Shown here: piece after piece, positions 17,574 through 25,894 of the stretch
Layout of the letters: every line of letters starts with the position of its first letter
Numbering within the stretch: position 1 is the first letter of the stretch
Assembly (NCBI GenBank): GCA_902523515.1
Contig: CABYZT010000006.1
Coordinates: 18,339 to 82,338, forward strand
DNA: 64,000 bases
Direction of reading: 5' to 3'
Origin: an uncultured Pelagibacteraceae bacterium
GTDB taxonomy: Bacteria; Pseudomonadota; Alphaproteobacteria; Pelagibacterales; Pelagibacteraceae
Made by a program: the position numbers and the translations under genes
The notes under the pieces: generated by a model
What the model was told of the DNA's origin: nothing
What the model saw: only the letters and a program-made list of their open reading frames with translations
Databases searched by the model: none

Positions 17574-18587
17574 ATGGACGATAAAGATAAAAAAATTGCA
17601 AGTCTTCATTTGAAACTAATGCCATATTTGGAAAAATATGGAATTCTTCTTTTATTAGTAATTATGATTTTGGTTATGCACATTTTACAACCAGATGTTT
17701 TTTTATCTTGGAGAAATGTAACTAACGTTTTTAAACAAATATCTTGGCAATCAATGTTAGCTTTAGGGGTATTTATGGTGATTGTGACTGCTGGAATAGA
17801 TCTGTCGGTTGGTTCAATCATGATGTTATCATTAATGATTTTAGCTGTTGTTGCTAAAGCTGGAGCGCCTTGGTATATTGTGGTTATAACACCTTTGATT
17901 GCAGGTTTTTTATGTGGTCTATTTAACGGCCTAGGTATCACCTTACTTCGCATGCCACATCCTTTTATAATGACTTTAGGTACACTTTATATATTTAGAG
18001 GAACTGGAAACCTAATCTCTGGTGGAACTCCTATAAGTGGTTTTACAGACGAAGTCAGGTACCTTGGTCATGGAAGAATTGATCTTCAATGGTTAGGATT
18101 AGAAAAATCGCAATACCTTCCTGTTAGTTTAGTATTAATTGCAATTGTATATATAATTTTTTGGATTTTCTTAAATCATAGCAAAACTGGAAAATGGATT
18201 TATGCAATTGGAGGAAACCCTAATGCTGCTAGAGCATCTGGCATTAATGTTAACAAAATTTTAGTTATAGTTTATTCATTATGTGGATTTCTATCTGGTA
18301 TTGGTGCTTTAATTTTAGCAGGAAGAACAGACTCAGGCTATCCTAACGCTGGACTTCAATCTGAACTTGATGCGATCGCTGCATGTATAATTGGAGGAGC
18401 AAGTTTTTTTGGTGGAAGAGGTACAGTCCTAGGGGTATTTGCAGGTGTAATGATTATGGGAATTCTAAGAAATGGTCTCAATTTGATGGATGTTAGTTCT
18501 TTTTGGCAGCAAGTATTAATAGGTTCGATAATAGTTCTTGCAGTCTATATAGATGTATTAAGAAGAGATTTGGGAACTAGAAAGTAA
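17574..18587 (+). CDS. Sugar ABC transporter permease, RbsC/FrcC family
   Basis: Integral inner-membrane permease with many hydrophobic segments. AGIDLSVGSIMML, GLFNGLGITLLRMPHPFIMTLGT and AIGGNPNAARASGI are hallmark stretches of the RbsC/XylH family. I choose the ATG at 17574 (MDDKDKKIA), three bases after the ATPase stop; the track start at 17550 would overlap the ATPase gene by 22 bases. The result is 337 residues. A 119-base gap separates it from the binding-protein gene, which probably has its own promoter. Confidence 0.92.
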   Translation: MDDKDKKIASLHLKLMPYLEKYGILLLLVIMILVMHILQPDVFLSWRNVTNVFKQISWQSMLALGVFMVIVTAGIDLSVGSIMMLSLMILAVVAKAGAPWYIVVITPLIAGFLCGLFNGLGITLLRMPHPFIMTLGTLYIFRGTGNLISGGTPISGFTDEVRYLGHGRIDLQWLGLEKSQYLPVSLVLIAIVYIIFWIFLNHSKTGKWIYAIGGNPNAARASGINVNKILVIVYSLCGFLSGIGALILAGRTDSGYPNAGLQSELDAIAACIIGGASFFGGRGTVLGVFAGVMIMGILRNGLNLMDVSSFWQQVLIGSIIVLAVYIDVLRRDLGTRK

Positions 18588-18706
18588 ATTATACGGACTT
18601 ACTCGTCCTAGTTGTATTCAAAATTGTCTTATCACCTTTATAAACAGTTGAACTCTTCTAATTTTTTTTATTTAATTTAGTTTTTAAATAACAATAGGGG
18701 AAATAA

Positions 18707-19639
18707 ATGAAGAACTTAACAAGAAAAATTGTTGTTTTTTTTACAGCAATTTTTTTATCAATCAGTATAGGTTCAGTTTCTTTTGCTGATGGACATGGTA
18801 AAAAAATTCTATTCAGTATTAAAGGTCCTGGATCAGGAAACCCTTTTTGGGCATCTGTAACAAAAGGTGCTGAAGAGGAAGCTAAAAAACTTGGTGTTAA
18901 ATTAATTTTAATTGCACCTCCTCAAGAAGGAGATGTACAGGCACAGATAAACCAAGTAGAGGACCAACTAGCAAAAGGCGTTGACGCTTTAGCACTTGCA
19001 CCAGGAGATCCAAATGCATTTGCTCCAATCGTTGATGATGCTATCAAAAGTGGAGTTCCTGTAGTATTCGTTGACACAAAAGGAATAAACGAAGGAGTAA
19101 CTTTTATAGGAACAAACAACATGAATGGTGCAGAGTTAGCTGCAAAATTTATTTGTGATAAAACTCCTAAAGGTTCAGATGTTGCAATTTTAACTGGTAT
19201 AGAGTCACAATCTACAGCATTGTTAAGAAGAGATGGTGCAATAAAAGGTTTTAAAAATTGTGGATTAAACATTGTTGCAACTCAAACTGCTGAGTGGGAC
19301 ACTGCAAAAGGTAGATCTGTAACTGAGTCGATTATTTTAAAAAATCCAAACATTAAAGCAATATTTGCTTCAAATGATAATATGGGCTTAGGTGCTATGC
19401 AGGCTCTTAAAGATGCAGACATGAATGATGTAGTTGTGGTAGGATTTGATGCTACACCAGATGCAGCTACAAGCATCTTAAAAGGAGAGATGACAGCAAC
19501 AATTGCTCAGTTTTCTTATAACATGGGTGCATATGGAGTTAAATATGCTCTTGAATTAGCTAATGGTGGAAGTATTGATCCAAATATCGATACAGGAACA
19601 CAACTAGTAACAAAAGAAAACGCTAACGATTTTAAATAA
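18707..19639 (+). CDS. Periplasmic sugar-binding protein, RbsB/FrcB family
   Basis: 310-residue secreted binding protein of the periplasmic-binding-protein-4 family. A signal peptide ending near SVSFADG precedes the mature start, then GPGSGNPFWASVTKGAEEEAKKLG, VDALALAPGDPNAF and VPVVFVDTKG give the usual ligand-cleft strands. The ribosome-binding site AGGGGA sits eight bases before the ATG, stronger than at neighbouring genes, as expected for an abundant binding protein. A terminator hairpin follows about 20 bases after the stop. Ribose, fructose and inositol are the likeliest ligands; the downstream mutarotase and ribokinase favour a pentose or related sugar. Confidence 0.9.
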   Translation: MKNLTRKIVVFFTAIFLSISIGSVSFADGHGKKILFSIKGPGSGNPFWASVTKGAEEEAKKLGVKLILIAPPQEGDVQAQINQVEDQLAKGVDALALAPGDPNAFAPIVDDAIKSGVPVVFVDTKGINEGVTFIGTNNMNGAELAAKFICDKTPKGSDVAILTGIESQSTALLRRDGAIKGFKNCGLNIVATQTAEWDTAKGRSVTESIILKNPNIKAIFASNDNMGLGAMQALKDADMNDVVVVGFDATPDAATSILKGEMTATIAQFSYNMGAYGVKYALELANGGSIDPNIDTGTQLVTKENANDFK

Positions 19640-19660
19640 TCATTAGATAATAAAATATTA

Positions 19661-19694
19661 AAAAGGGTGGAATTTAATTCCACCCTTTTTTTTT
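19661..19694 (+). terminator. Intrinsic terminator after the sugar-binding-protein gene
   Basis: A near-perfect hairpin with the GGGTGGAA / TTCCACCC core and flanking A and T tracts ends in nine T residues. It lies 22 bases after the binding-protein stop and 19 bases before the RbsD/FucU gene. Its position suggests partial termination, separating binding-protein expression from the downstream enzymes. Confidence 0.9.
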
Positions 19695-19712
19695 ATGTAA
19701 TATAATATTTGA

Positions 19713-20174
19713 ATGTTAATAAATATTAATCCAGTTTTAAGCCCTGAATTATTATTTCATCTAAGATCTATGGGTCATGGAGAAAAATTAATTTTAGCTG
19801 ATGCGAATTTTCCTGCTAATACTTCAAATGATAAGGTAATTAGATTAGATGGAGTTGGTATTAAAGAAGCAGCCTCAGCAATCCTCTCAGTTTTTCCTCT
19901 TGATAGTTTTATTGTTACACAAGGTGGATCTCCAGCTTTGAGAATGGAAGTGGATGATCAACCAGATGAATTAACAGAGACGCATAAGGAATTTATTGAT
20001 GTAGTTAAAAATGTTTCTGGAGAAAATTGGAAAGTTGGTTCAATATCTAGACAAAATTTTTATGAAGAAGCAAAAAAAGCATACTGCATAGTTACAACTA
20101 CAGATGCTAGACCTTTTGGATGTTTTGTTTTAACCAAAGGTGTAATTTTACCAGATGGCAAGGTTTGGTCATAA
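19713..20174 (+). CDS. RbsD/FucU family sugar mutarotase
   Basis: 153-residue mutarotase, closer to FucU than RbsD by length and motifs. LLFHLRSMGHGEKLILADANFP contains the conserved His and Asp of the active site, and the C-terminal TTTDARPFGCFVLTKGV matches the FucU ending with its aromatic and basic residues. It interconverts anomers of the imported sugar in the cytoplasm. The gene follows the terminator of the binding-protein gene and precedes ribokinase by 10 bases, so the pair supplies the correct anomer and then phosphorylates it. Confidence 0.88.
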   Translation: MLININPVLSPELLFHLRSMGHGEKLILADANFPANTSNDKVIRLDGVGIKEAASAILSVFPLDSFIVTQGGSPALRMEVDDQPDELTETHKEFIDVVKNVSGENWKVGSISRQNFYEEAKKAYCIVTTTDARPFGCFVLTKGVILPDGKVWS

Positions 20175-20184
20175 AATTTAACAA

Positions 20185-21096
20185 ATGAAACCTATTTCTA
20201 TATTAGGAGTTTTTGTAGCAGATTTATGTTTTATTGGAGATAGAATTCCCAGCAAAGGTCAAACAATTTTAGGAAAAAAACATGTAGTAGGTCCAGGTGG
20301 AAAAGGATCAAATCAAGCGATTGCAGCTGCTAGATTAAATGGAGATGTAAGTTTTATTACCAAAGTTGGTAAAGATAGTCATTCTGAAATGGCATTTAAT
20401 CTTTATAGGGAAGCTGGAGTAAAAACTCATTCAATTATTAAGGATGAAAAACTTTTTACAGGAGTTGCTGGTATCATGATCGATAAAGATGGAAACAATG
20501 CAATCAATGTTGTTTCTGGAGCGGCTGAACATCTATTTGCTGAAGATATAGATAATAAAGTTGAAACAATTAAAAATTCAGAAATATTTTTGACACAAAT
20601 GGAAACTCCTGATGAAATTACTATTTACGCATTAAAAAAAGCAAAAGAACATAATTGTATAACTATTTTAAATCCTGCCCCAGCACGTAAAATTGATAAG
20701 GATATTTTTAAAATAATAGATTTTTTTACACCCAATGAAACAGAAGCTGAATTTTATTTAAATAAAAAAATTGAAACAAGTGAAGATATAAAAAACGCAG
20801 CTAATGAGTTGTTAAAAAAGGGTATAAAAAATGTGATTATTACTTTAGGTGAAAAAGGTATTTATTTCGCAAACGGAAAAAAAAACTTTTTCCTGGAAGC
20901 TTATAAACTAAAACAACCTGTAATAGATACTACAGGAGCAGGAGACGCATTTAATGGAGCTTTTGCTGTCGGTTTAGCAAATGATCTAGATATAAAAGAA
21001 GCCTTATCATTCGCAAATAAAGTTGCAGGTATTTCAACGACAAGATTAGGTGCTGCTTCATCTATGCCTTTTGCTAAAGAACTATCAGATAATTAA
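20185..21096 (+). CDS. rbsK: Ribokinase-like PfkB family sugar kinase
   Basis: ATP-dependent sugar kinase of 303 residues. GGKGSNQAIAAARLNG at the N-terminus and DTTGAGDAFNGAFAVGLA near residue 255 are the two PfkB signatures; the latter holds the catalytic Asp. TPNETEAEF and VIITLGEKG match ribokinase closely. It follows the FucU-type mutarotase, which favours a ribose or related pentose substrate. Because IolC (5-dehydro-2-deoxygluconokinase) is also a PfkB protein and no other IolC candidate lies here, a role in inositol breakdown cannot be excluded. It converges on the PdxA2-like gene with two bases between stops. Confidence 0.85.
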   Translation: MKPISILGVFVADLCFIGDRIPSKGQTILGKKHVVGPGGKGSNQAIAAARLNGDVSFITKVGKDSHSEMAFNLYREAGVKTHSIIKDEKLFTGVAGIMIDKDGNNAINVVSGAAEHLFAEDIDNKVETIKNSEIFLTQMETPDEITIYALKKAKEHNCITILNPAPARKIDKDIFKIIDFFTPNETEAEFYLNKKIETSEDIKNAANELLKKGIKNVIITLGEKGIYFANGKKNFFLEAYKLKQPVIDTTGAGDAFNGAFAVGLANDLDIKEALSFANKVAGISTTRLGAASSMPFAKELSDN

Positions 21097-21098
21097 AT

Positions 21099-22094
21099 CT
21101 AATTCTTTTTATTTTCAGCCATTGATAATGCAATTTTAAATGAGTTTAAAATCGGAGCTAGATTAGCCTCATTTTTTCCAGCGATAGCAAATGCTGATCC
21201 ATGTGCAGTGGTAGTTACTGGTACGGTCAATCCACCTTGAACTGTAACTCCTCTATCGAAACCAAATGCTTTAAGACCAGATTGTAACGCGTCATGATAC
21301 ATACCAACCATACAATCATGGTTTTTATTTTTATAAGCTACTACAAAAGAGGTATCGCATGGCAATGGACCATCAACATTGTAGCCAAGTTTTTTTGCCT
21401 CTTCAATCGCAGGAATTATTTCATCTTTTTCCTCTGTCCCAAATTCTGCGTGTGGATTTAGAGCTTGGATGGCAATTCTAGGATTTTTAACACCATTTAA
21501 CTCCATAACCTCATTTATTAATTTTATAGGCTTCATGATATTGTCTTTAGTAATATGTTGAGCAACTTCTTTAATTGGAATGTGAGATGTTACTCTTGCT
21601 GTCCAAAAATTATCTATTACATTAAACTCACAACAAAAACTATTTACTTCAAGTTTTTCAGCCATTAACTGCAATTCATCTGAATGTTTATTGCCTCCAA
21701 GTTTTAAACTTGTCTTATTCATTGGCGCAAAATTAATTGCATCTATTTTTTTTTCTTTAGCAAGATTTAAAGCTAAATCTAAAGCTTGTAATACACTTTC
21801 CCCAGATTCTTTTGATGGTTCCGCTAATTTATATTTATGATTTTTTCCTTTAGAAATATCTAATAAAAATCTATTTGATTTATCAAAATTTACCTCATCA
21901 AAATTTTCAACAACTTCTATATTATGTGAAATTCCTGTAATACTATTTCCACTTTCAAAAACTTGTTTTTCACCGATGATGACTATATTTGCTTTTTTTG
22001 TCATCTCATCATTTAAAAGCTTTGAAATTAATTCTGGTCCGATCCCAGCTGGATCACCAAGCAGAAGAGCAATGTTAGATTTATTTTCAGTCAT
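21099..22094 (-). CDS. PdxA2-like 4-phospho-hydroxyacid dehydrogenase
   Basis: NAD-dependent dehydrogenase of the PdxA family, 331 residues. LLLGDPAGIGPELI is the N-terminal signature; likely metal-binding His residues are in TSHIPIKEV, LNPHAEFG and MYHDALQSG; the end has GGLTVPVTTTAHGSAFAIAGK. The family includes 4-hydroxythreonine-4-phosphate dehydrogenase (vitamin B6) and PdxA2 enzymes that oxidise D-threonate or D-erythronate 4-phosphate in catabolic loci. Placement among sugar-acid and transporter genes, divergent from tctC, favours the PdxA2 catabolic role. No kinase of the DUF1537 family, its usual partner, is in the window. Confidence 0.82.
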   Translation of the reverse strand: MTENKSNIALLLGDPAGIGPELISKLLNDEMTKKANIVIIGEKQVFESGNSITGISHNIEVVENFDEVNFDKSNRFLLDISKGKNHKYKLAEPSKESGESVLQALDLALNLAKEKKIDAINFAPMNKTSLKLGGNKHSDELQLMAEKLEVNSFCCEFNVIDNFWTARVTSHIPIKEVAQHITKDNIMKPIKLINEVMELNGVKNPRIAIQALNPHAEFGTEEKDEIIPAIEEAKKLGYNVDGPLPCDTSFVVAYKNKNHDCMVGMYHDALQSGLKAFGFDRGVTVQGGLTVPVTTTAHGSAFAIAGKNEANLAPILNSFKIALSMAENKKN

Positions 22095-22163
22095 TTTTTT
22101 CTTTACGTCTTGTAGCAGATTATGTTTAAATTATTAAATATAAATTAACTTAAGAGGGAAATA

Positions 22164-23138
22164 ATGAAAAAAAGCTTTAAACTATTTTTAGCAGCTGCTT
22201 TTCTAGTAACAGAATTTTTTGTTGTAGCTCTTCCATTAATGATCACATCAGCTAAAGCTGATGGTCATCCAATACAAGCAATTACACACGCTGGTTTTGG
22301 TGGTGGAACTGACGTTACTACTAGAATGATGTTATTAAGAGCAAGAAGAGTCCTTAAGCAAGACATGCAATTAGTAAACAAAAAAGGTGGTGGTGGAGCA
22401 GCATCTATGGACTACATGATGTCATTACCAGCTGATGGAAATCACACTTTAACTTGGACAACAGGTCATGCTGTATCAATGGCTTTAGGTAAAACTAAAG
22501 TTAAGTTAAGTGATATGCAACCACTTGCTAGAGGAACTGATGATCCTCAATTATTTGTTGTTAATTGTAAAAATGATATCAAGGATGCTAAAAAATTCAT
22601 TAGCACACAAAAATCAAAATCACTAAAATATGGAACTACTCATACCGGTGGTATTGATGATGTTAGTGCAATCGCATTTACAAAAAAAGGTGGATTAAAA
22701 GATCCAACTATAGTTGCTTACAAAGGTGTTGCGCCAATTAAAACTAACCTTATCAAAGGAGATATTGACGTAGGTGTTTTAAACTTAGGTGAAGCACTAA
22801 CTGAAATTAATGAAGGTAAACTTTGTGTTTCAGTTGTATTGGCAAATAATAGAATGGCTAAAATTGGGGACTCTCCAACAGCAAAAGAATTAGGTATACC
22901 TGTTTCTTTATCTACTGTTAGAGGTTTCGTAACTAAAAAAGGTGCTCCAGCAGACAGAGTAAAACAACTAGAGGCTGGAATGATGAAAGCTATGAGCCAC
23001 AACTACTACAAAAATTTCTTAACAGAAATTGGTCTTGATGAGACAAGTGTTGTAGGTGCAGATGAATGGGGCAAGCAAATGGAAGAAATGCTTGCTGAGA
23101 TGACTGCGCAGCTTAAAGCTTTAGGTTACATTAACTAA
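22164..23138 (+). CDS. tctC: Tripartite tricarboxylate transporter substrate-binding protein TctC
   Basis: 324-residue periplasmic receptor of the TTT (TctC/Bug) family. A hydrophobic signal region precedes the mature start near SAKADGHP. HAGFGGGTDVTTRMM and VNKKGGGGAASMDYM match the ligand-binding loops, and the ending GLDETSVVGADEWGKQMEEM fits the family. AGAGGGA lies seven bases before the ATG. Membrane subunits TctB and TctA follow, but a terminator hairpin stands between. Bug-type proteins bind carboxylates, sometimes other small molecules; the ligand is unknown. The divergent PdxA2-like gene hints at a hydroxy acid. Confidence 0.88.
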   Translation: MKKSFKLFLAAAFLVTEFFVVALPLMITSAKADGHPIQAITHAGFGGGTDVTTRMMLLRARRVLKQDMQLVNKKGGGGAASMDYMMSLPADGNHTLTWTTGHAVSMALGKTKVKLSDMQPLARGTDDPQLFVVNCKNDIKDAKKFISTQKSKSLKYGTTHTGGIDDVSAIAFTKKGGLKDPTIVAYKGVAPIKTNLIKGDIDVGVLNLGEALTEINEGKLCVSVVLANNRMAKIGDSPTAKELGIPVSLSTVRGFVTKKGAPADRVKQLEAGMMKAMSHNYYKNFLTEIGLDETSVVGADEWGKQMEEMLAEMTAQLKALGYIN

Positions 23139-23161
23139 TCAAATTAAAAGTACATTTGAAT

Positions 23162-23668
23162 ATGAAAAATGTACAAATACAAAAAAGGGCAAACAAAAGT
23201 TTGCCCTTTTTTTTTAGAGATGAGTTTAGAGTTTCTCTTGTAATTATTTTAATATCTGTAGCATTATTAATCACAACTTTTACTTTTGATGTTGTTCCTC
23301 CAATTTTAAATAGAGGAATACAACCAGCAACATTCCCAAAAGCGCTCTTGGTCTTAATAATAGTAATGACATTGTTAATCTATTATTTGGCAACTAAAAA
23401 TCCCTGGAAAGTTGAAAAAAAATTACCAAGATCATTCTTTCTAACTTTATCAAGTTTTGTTATTTTTGTAGTAGTTTCTAAAACACTTGATTTCTTTTTA
23501 GCAATCTCAGCTTTATCTATCTTTGTTTCATATTGTTGGGGAGAAAAAAGATTATTTTATTTATTACTAGTTGGGATTATTTTCCCAATTATTGTTTTTA
23601 TATTTTTTGAAACCATTTTAGGTTTAAGATTTCCCCCAGGAATAATTACTAACATTTACTATAGTTAA
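23162..23668 (+). CDS. tctB: TTT transporter small membrane subunit TctB
   Basis: Small integral membrane subunit with four predicted hydrophobic segments, 168 residues from the ATG at 23162. The track starts at a TTG at 23156; the ATG two codons later is the likelier start. No other in-frame ATG appears until about residue 74, so codons 7-18 must cross the terminator hairpin that follows tctC, encoding QKRANKSLPFFF. This overlap is unusual and may let translation control read-through. Subunit identity rests on position between TctC and TctA, size and hydrophobicity. TctA begins directly after its stop. Confidence 0.82.
   Translation: MKNVQIQKRANKSLPFFFRDEFRVSLVIILISVALLITTFTFDVVPPILNRGIQPATFPKALLVLIIVMTLLIYYLATKNPWKVEKKLPRSFFLTLSSFVIFVVVSKTLDFFLAISALSIFVSYCWGEKRLFYLLLVGIIFPIIVFIFFETILGLRFPPGIITNIYYS
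23181..23215 (+). terminator. Intrinsic terminator embedded in the 5' end of tctB
   Basis: A perfect hairpin, AAAGGGCAAAC-AAAA-GTTTGCCCTTT, followed by a nine-T run, lies 43 bases after the tctC stop. It falls inside the tctB reading frame, starting seven codons after the probable ATG. It probably ends most tctC transcripts and so lowers expression of the two membrane subunits. Confidence 0.9.
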
Positions 23669-25150
23669 ATGGATAATTTATTATTAATGCTGGCACCACT
23701 TTTCAGTTCTAAACTATTATTAGTTTTATTTTTTGGAACTTTATTTGGTTTGATATTGGGTGTGTTGCCAGGGTTAGGACCAACAACAGGTGGAGCATTG
23801 ATTTTACCTTTCACAATGACTCTAGATCCATTATCTGCAATTGTTTTATTAACTTCTATTTATTGTGCAGGAACCTATGGTGGTGCAATAACTGCTGTAC
23901 TTATTAATACACCAGGGACCCCAGCAGCTGCAGCTACTTGTTTAGATGGCTATCCTTTAGCACAAAAAGGTGAAGCTGGAAGAGCTTTAGGTATGGCAAC
24001 AGTCTCAAGTACTGCTGGAGGTATTTTTAGTGTCGTTATATTAGTTTTCTTTGCTCCTATACTAGCACAACTTGCTTATGAGTTTGGTCAGCCAGAATAT
24101 TTTGCATTAGCAATATTTGGTTTAACGATGCTTGCTTCAATAGGTGAAGGTAGTCCAATTAAAAATTTAATCGCAGGTGCATTTGGAATATTGATTTCTA
24201 CAGTTGGAAAAGATTTTATGACTTCAATCGACCGTTTTACTTTTGGGATCAATGAGTTAACTGAAGGGATAGGATTTATACCAGTAGTGGTTGGACTTTT
24301 CGCAATGAGTGAAATGTTAACTCAATCGACTTTAATCAATCAAGTGTTTAACAGAATAGCTTTAAAAGCAATTAAGCTTCCTAGCAAAGATGATTATAAG
24401 AAAACTTGGAAAACAATACTACGATCAAGTGGGATTGGATCATTTATTGGAGTTCTTCCTGCAGAAGGTGGAACAGTTGCGTCTTTAATTGGTTATTCTG
24501 AAGCAAAGAGATTTTCAAAAAATCCAGAAGAATTTGGAAAAGGATCTATTGAAGGCATTGCTGGTGCTGAGGCTGCAAATAACGCAGCCACAGGTGGTGC
24601 GATGGTTCCAACATTAGCGCTAGGTATTCCTGGTAGCGCAACAACAGCGGTTATACTTACGGGATTGATTATTCATGGTGTTAGACCTGGACCAGATTTG
24701 TTTAGAGAGCAGCCAGATTTCTTATATGGAATTTTTGGCGCCATGCTAATAGCTAATATCCTTTTTTTTATTTTTGGATTTTTTGGAGCAAAAATATTTG
24801 CAAGAATTACTTTAGTACCTAATAAAATCTTATGGCCAATGATATTTGCAGTTTCAGTATGTGGAACTTATTCTCTAAATCAATCCATAATAGATGTTTG
24901 GATAATGTTATTTTTTGGAGTGCTAGGTTTCTTTATGAGAAGATATGGTTTTTCAGTAGTACCAGTAATTATTGGATTAATTTTGGGTGAGTTAGTTGAA
25001 GGAACTTTAAGACAATCTCTAGTTATATTTGATGGTAATTGGCTAATGTTTTTCACAAGACCGATTGCTTTAACATTCTTTATTTTGTCTTTAATTGCTT
25101 TGGCTTTTCCTTTAATAAGATCGAGAAAATTAAAAAAAAATTATGATTAA
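23669..25150 (+). CDS. tctA: TTT transporter large membrane subunit TctA
   Basis: Large permease subunit, 493 residues with about a dozen hydrophobic segments. GVLPGLGPTTGGALILPFTMTLDP and INTPGTPAAAATCLDGYPLAQKG are family hallmarks, as is EAANNAATGGAMVPTLALGIPGSATTAV in the middle. It works with TctB and the TctC receptor in ion-driven uptake of a carboxylate or related compound. The ATG directly follows the tctB stop, and its 3' end overlaps the SDR gene by eight bases, so the dehydrogenase is probably cotranscribed and may act on the imported substrate. Confidence 0.95.
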   Translation: MDNLLLMLAPLFSSKLLLVLFFGTLFGLILGVLPGLGPTTGGALILPFTMTLDPLSAIVLLTSIYCAGTYGGAITAVLINTPGTPAAAATCLDGYPLAQKGEAGRALGMATVSSTAGGIFSVVILVFFAPILAQLAYEFGQPEYFALAIFGLTMLASIGEGSPIKNLIAGAFGILISTVGKDFMTSIDRFTFGINELTEGIGFIPVVVGLFAMSEMLTQSTLINQVFNRIALKAIKLPSKDDYKKTWKTILRSSGIGSFIGVLPAEGGTVASLIGYSEAKRFSKNPEEFGKGSIEGIAGAEAANNAATGGAMVPTLALGIPGSATTAVILTGLIIHGVRPGPDLFREQPDFLYGIFGAMLIANILFFIFGFFGAKIFARITLVPNKILWPMIFAVSVCGTYSLNQSIIDVWIMLFFGVLGFFMRRYGFSVVPVIIGLILGELVEGTLRQSLVIFDGNWLMFFTRPIALTFFILSLIALAFPLIRSRKLKKNYD

Positions 25151-25892
25151 GTACGATTTAAATAATCGAGTGGCAGTTGTTACTGGTGGAGCCCAGGGTT
25201 TTGGTTTAGCAATAACTGAAAGATTTATTAAAGCAGGAGCTAAAGTTGTAATCTGGGATATTGATGAAAATGCTGCTAAACAAGCGATTGATAAAGTTAA
25301 ATCAGAAAACCTAAGTCATCAGGTCGTAGACGTAACTAATTTTGAAATAGTAAATAAAAATTTAGAAGAAGTAGAGAAAAATTATGGAAAAATAGATATT
25401 TTTGTAAATAACGCAGGTATCGCAGGTATGAATACCACTGTCGCTGAATATCCTTTAGATGAATGGAAAAAAGTAATGAACTTAAATTTAAATTCAGTTT
25501 TTTATTGTTGTAAAGCAGTCGTTCCATTTATGTTAAAAAATGATTATGGAAGAATAGTAAATATTGCATCTATTGCGGGAAAAGAAGGCAATCCTAACGC
25601 AAGTGCATATAGCACCTCAAAGGCTGGCGTTATAGGTTTAACAAAATCTCTAGGTAAAGAGCTAGCGCAAAAAAATATAGCTGTGAATTGCGTAACCCCA
25701 GCAGCAGCTAAAACAAGAATTTTTGATCAAATGACTGAAGAACATATAAATTATATGTTATCAAAAATTCCTAGAAACAAATTTGCTAAAGTTGAGGAAT
25801 TAGCATCATTAGTTACTTGGTTAGCTAGTGAAGAAAATTCATTTTCGACAGCTGCAGTTTTTGATTTAAGTGGTGGAAGAGCAACATATTAG
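25143..25892 (+). CDS. Short-chain dehydrogenase/reductase
   Basis: Classical SDR of 249 residues. The cofactor motif is TGGAQGFG, NNAGIAG is the structural motif, and the active site has Ser in NIASIAGK and the YSTSK Tyr-Lys pair. The Asp in VIWDIDENA after the second strand suggests NAD rather than NADP. It overlaps tctA by eight bases and precedes the ROK kinase by two, forming a transporter-oxidoreductase-kinase unit. The substrate is probably an alcohol group on the imported compound, but this is inference. Confidence 0.9.
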   Translation: MIKYDLNNRVAVVTGGAQGFGLAITERFIKAGAKVVIWDIDENAAKQAIDKVKSENLSHQVVDVTNFEIVNKNLEEVEKNYGKIDIFVNNAGIAGMNTTVAEYPLDEWKKVMNLNLNSVFYCCKAVVPFMLKNDYGRIVNIASIAGKEGNPNASAYSTSKAGVIGLTKSLGKELAQKNIAVNCVTPAAAKTRIFDQMTEEHINYMLSKIPRNKFAKVEELASLVTWLASEENSFSTAAVFDLSGGRATY

Positions 25893-25894
25893 TT

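Noticed and set aside
17606-17953. 115-residue antisense ORF over the sugar permease gene
   Set aside because: It lies fully within a well-supported RbsC-type gene and shows no recognisable motif or ribosome-binding site.
18595-18615. GGAC-TTACTC-GTCC mini hairpin between the sugar permease and binding-protein genes
   Set aside because: A four-base-pair stem without a T run is too weak to call a terminator or operator.
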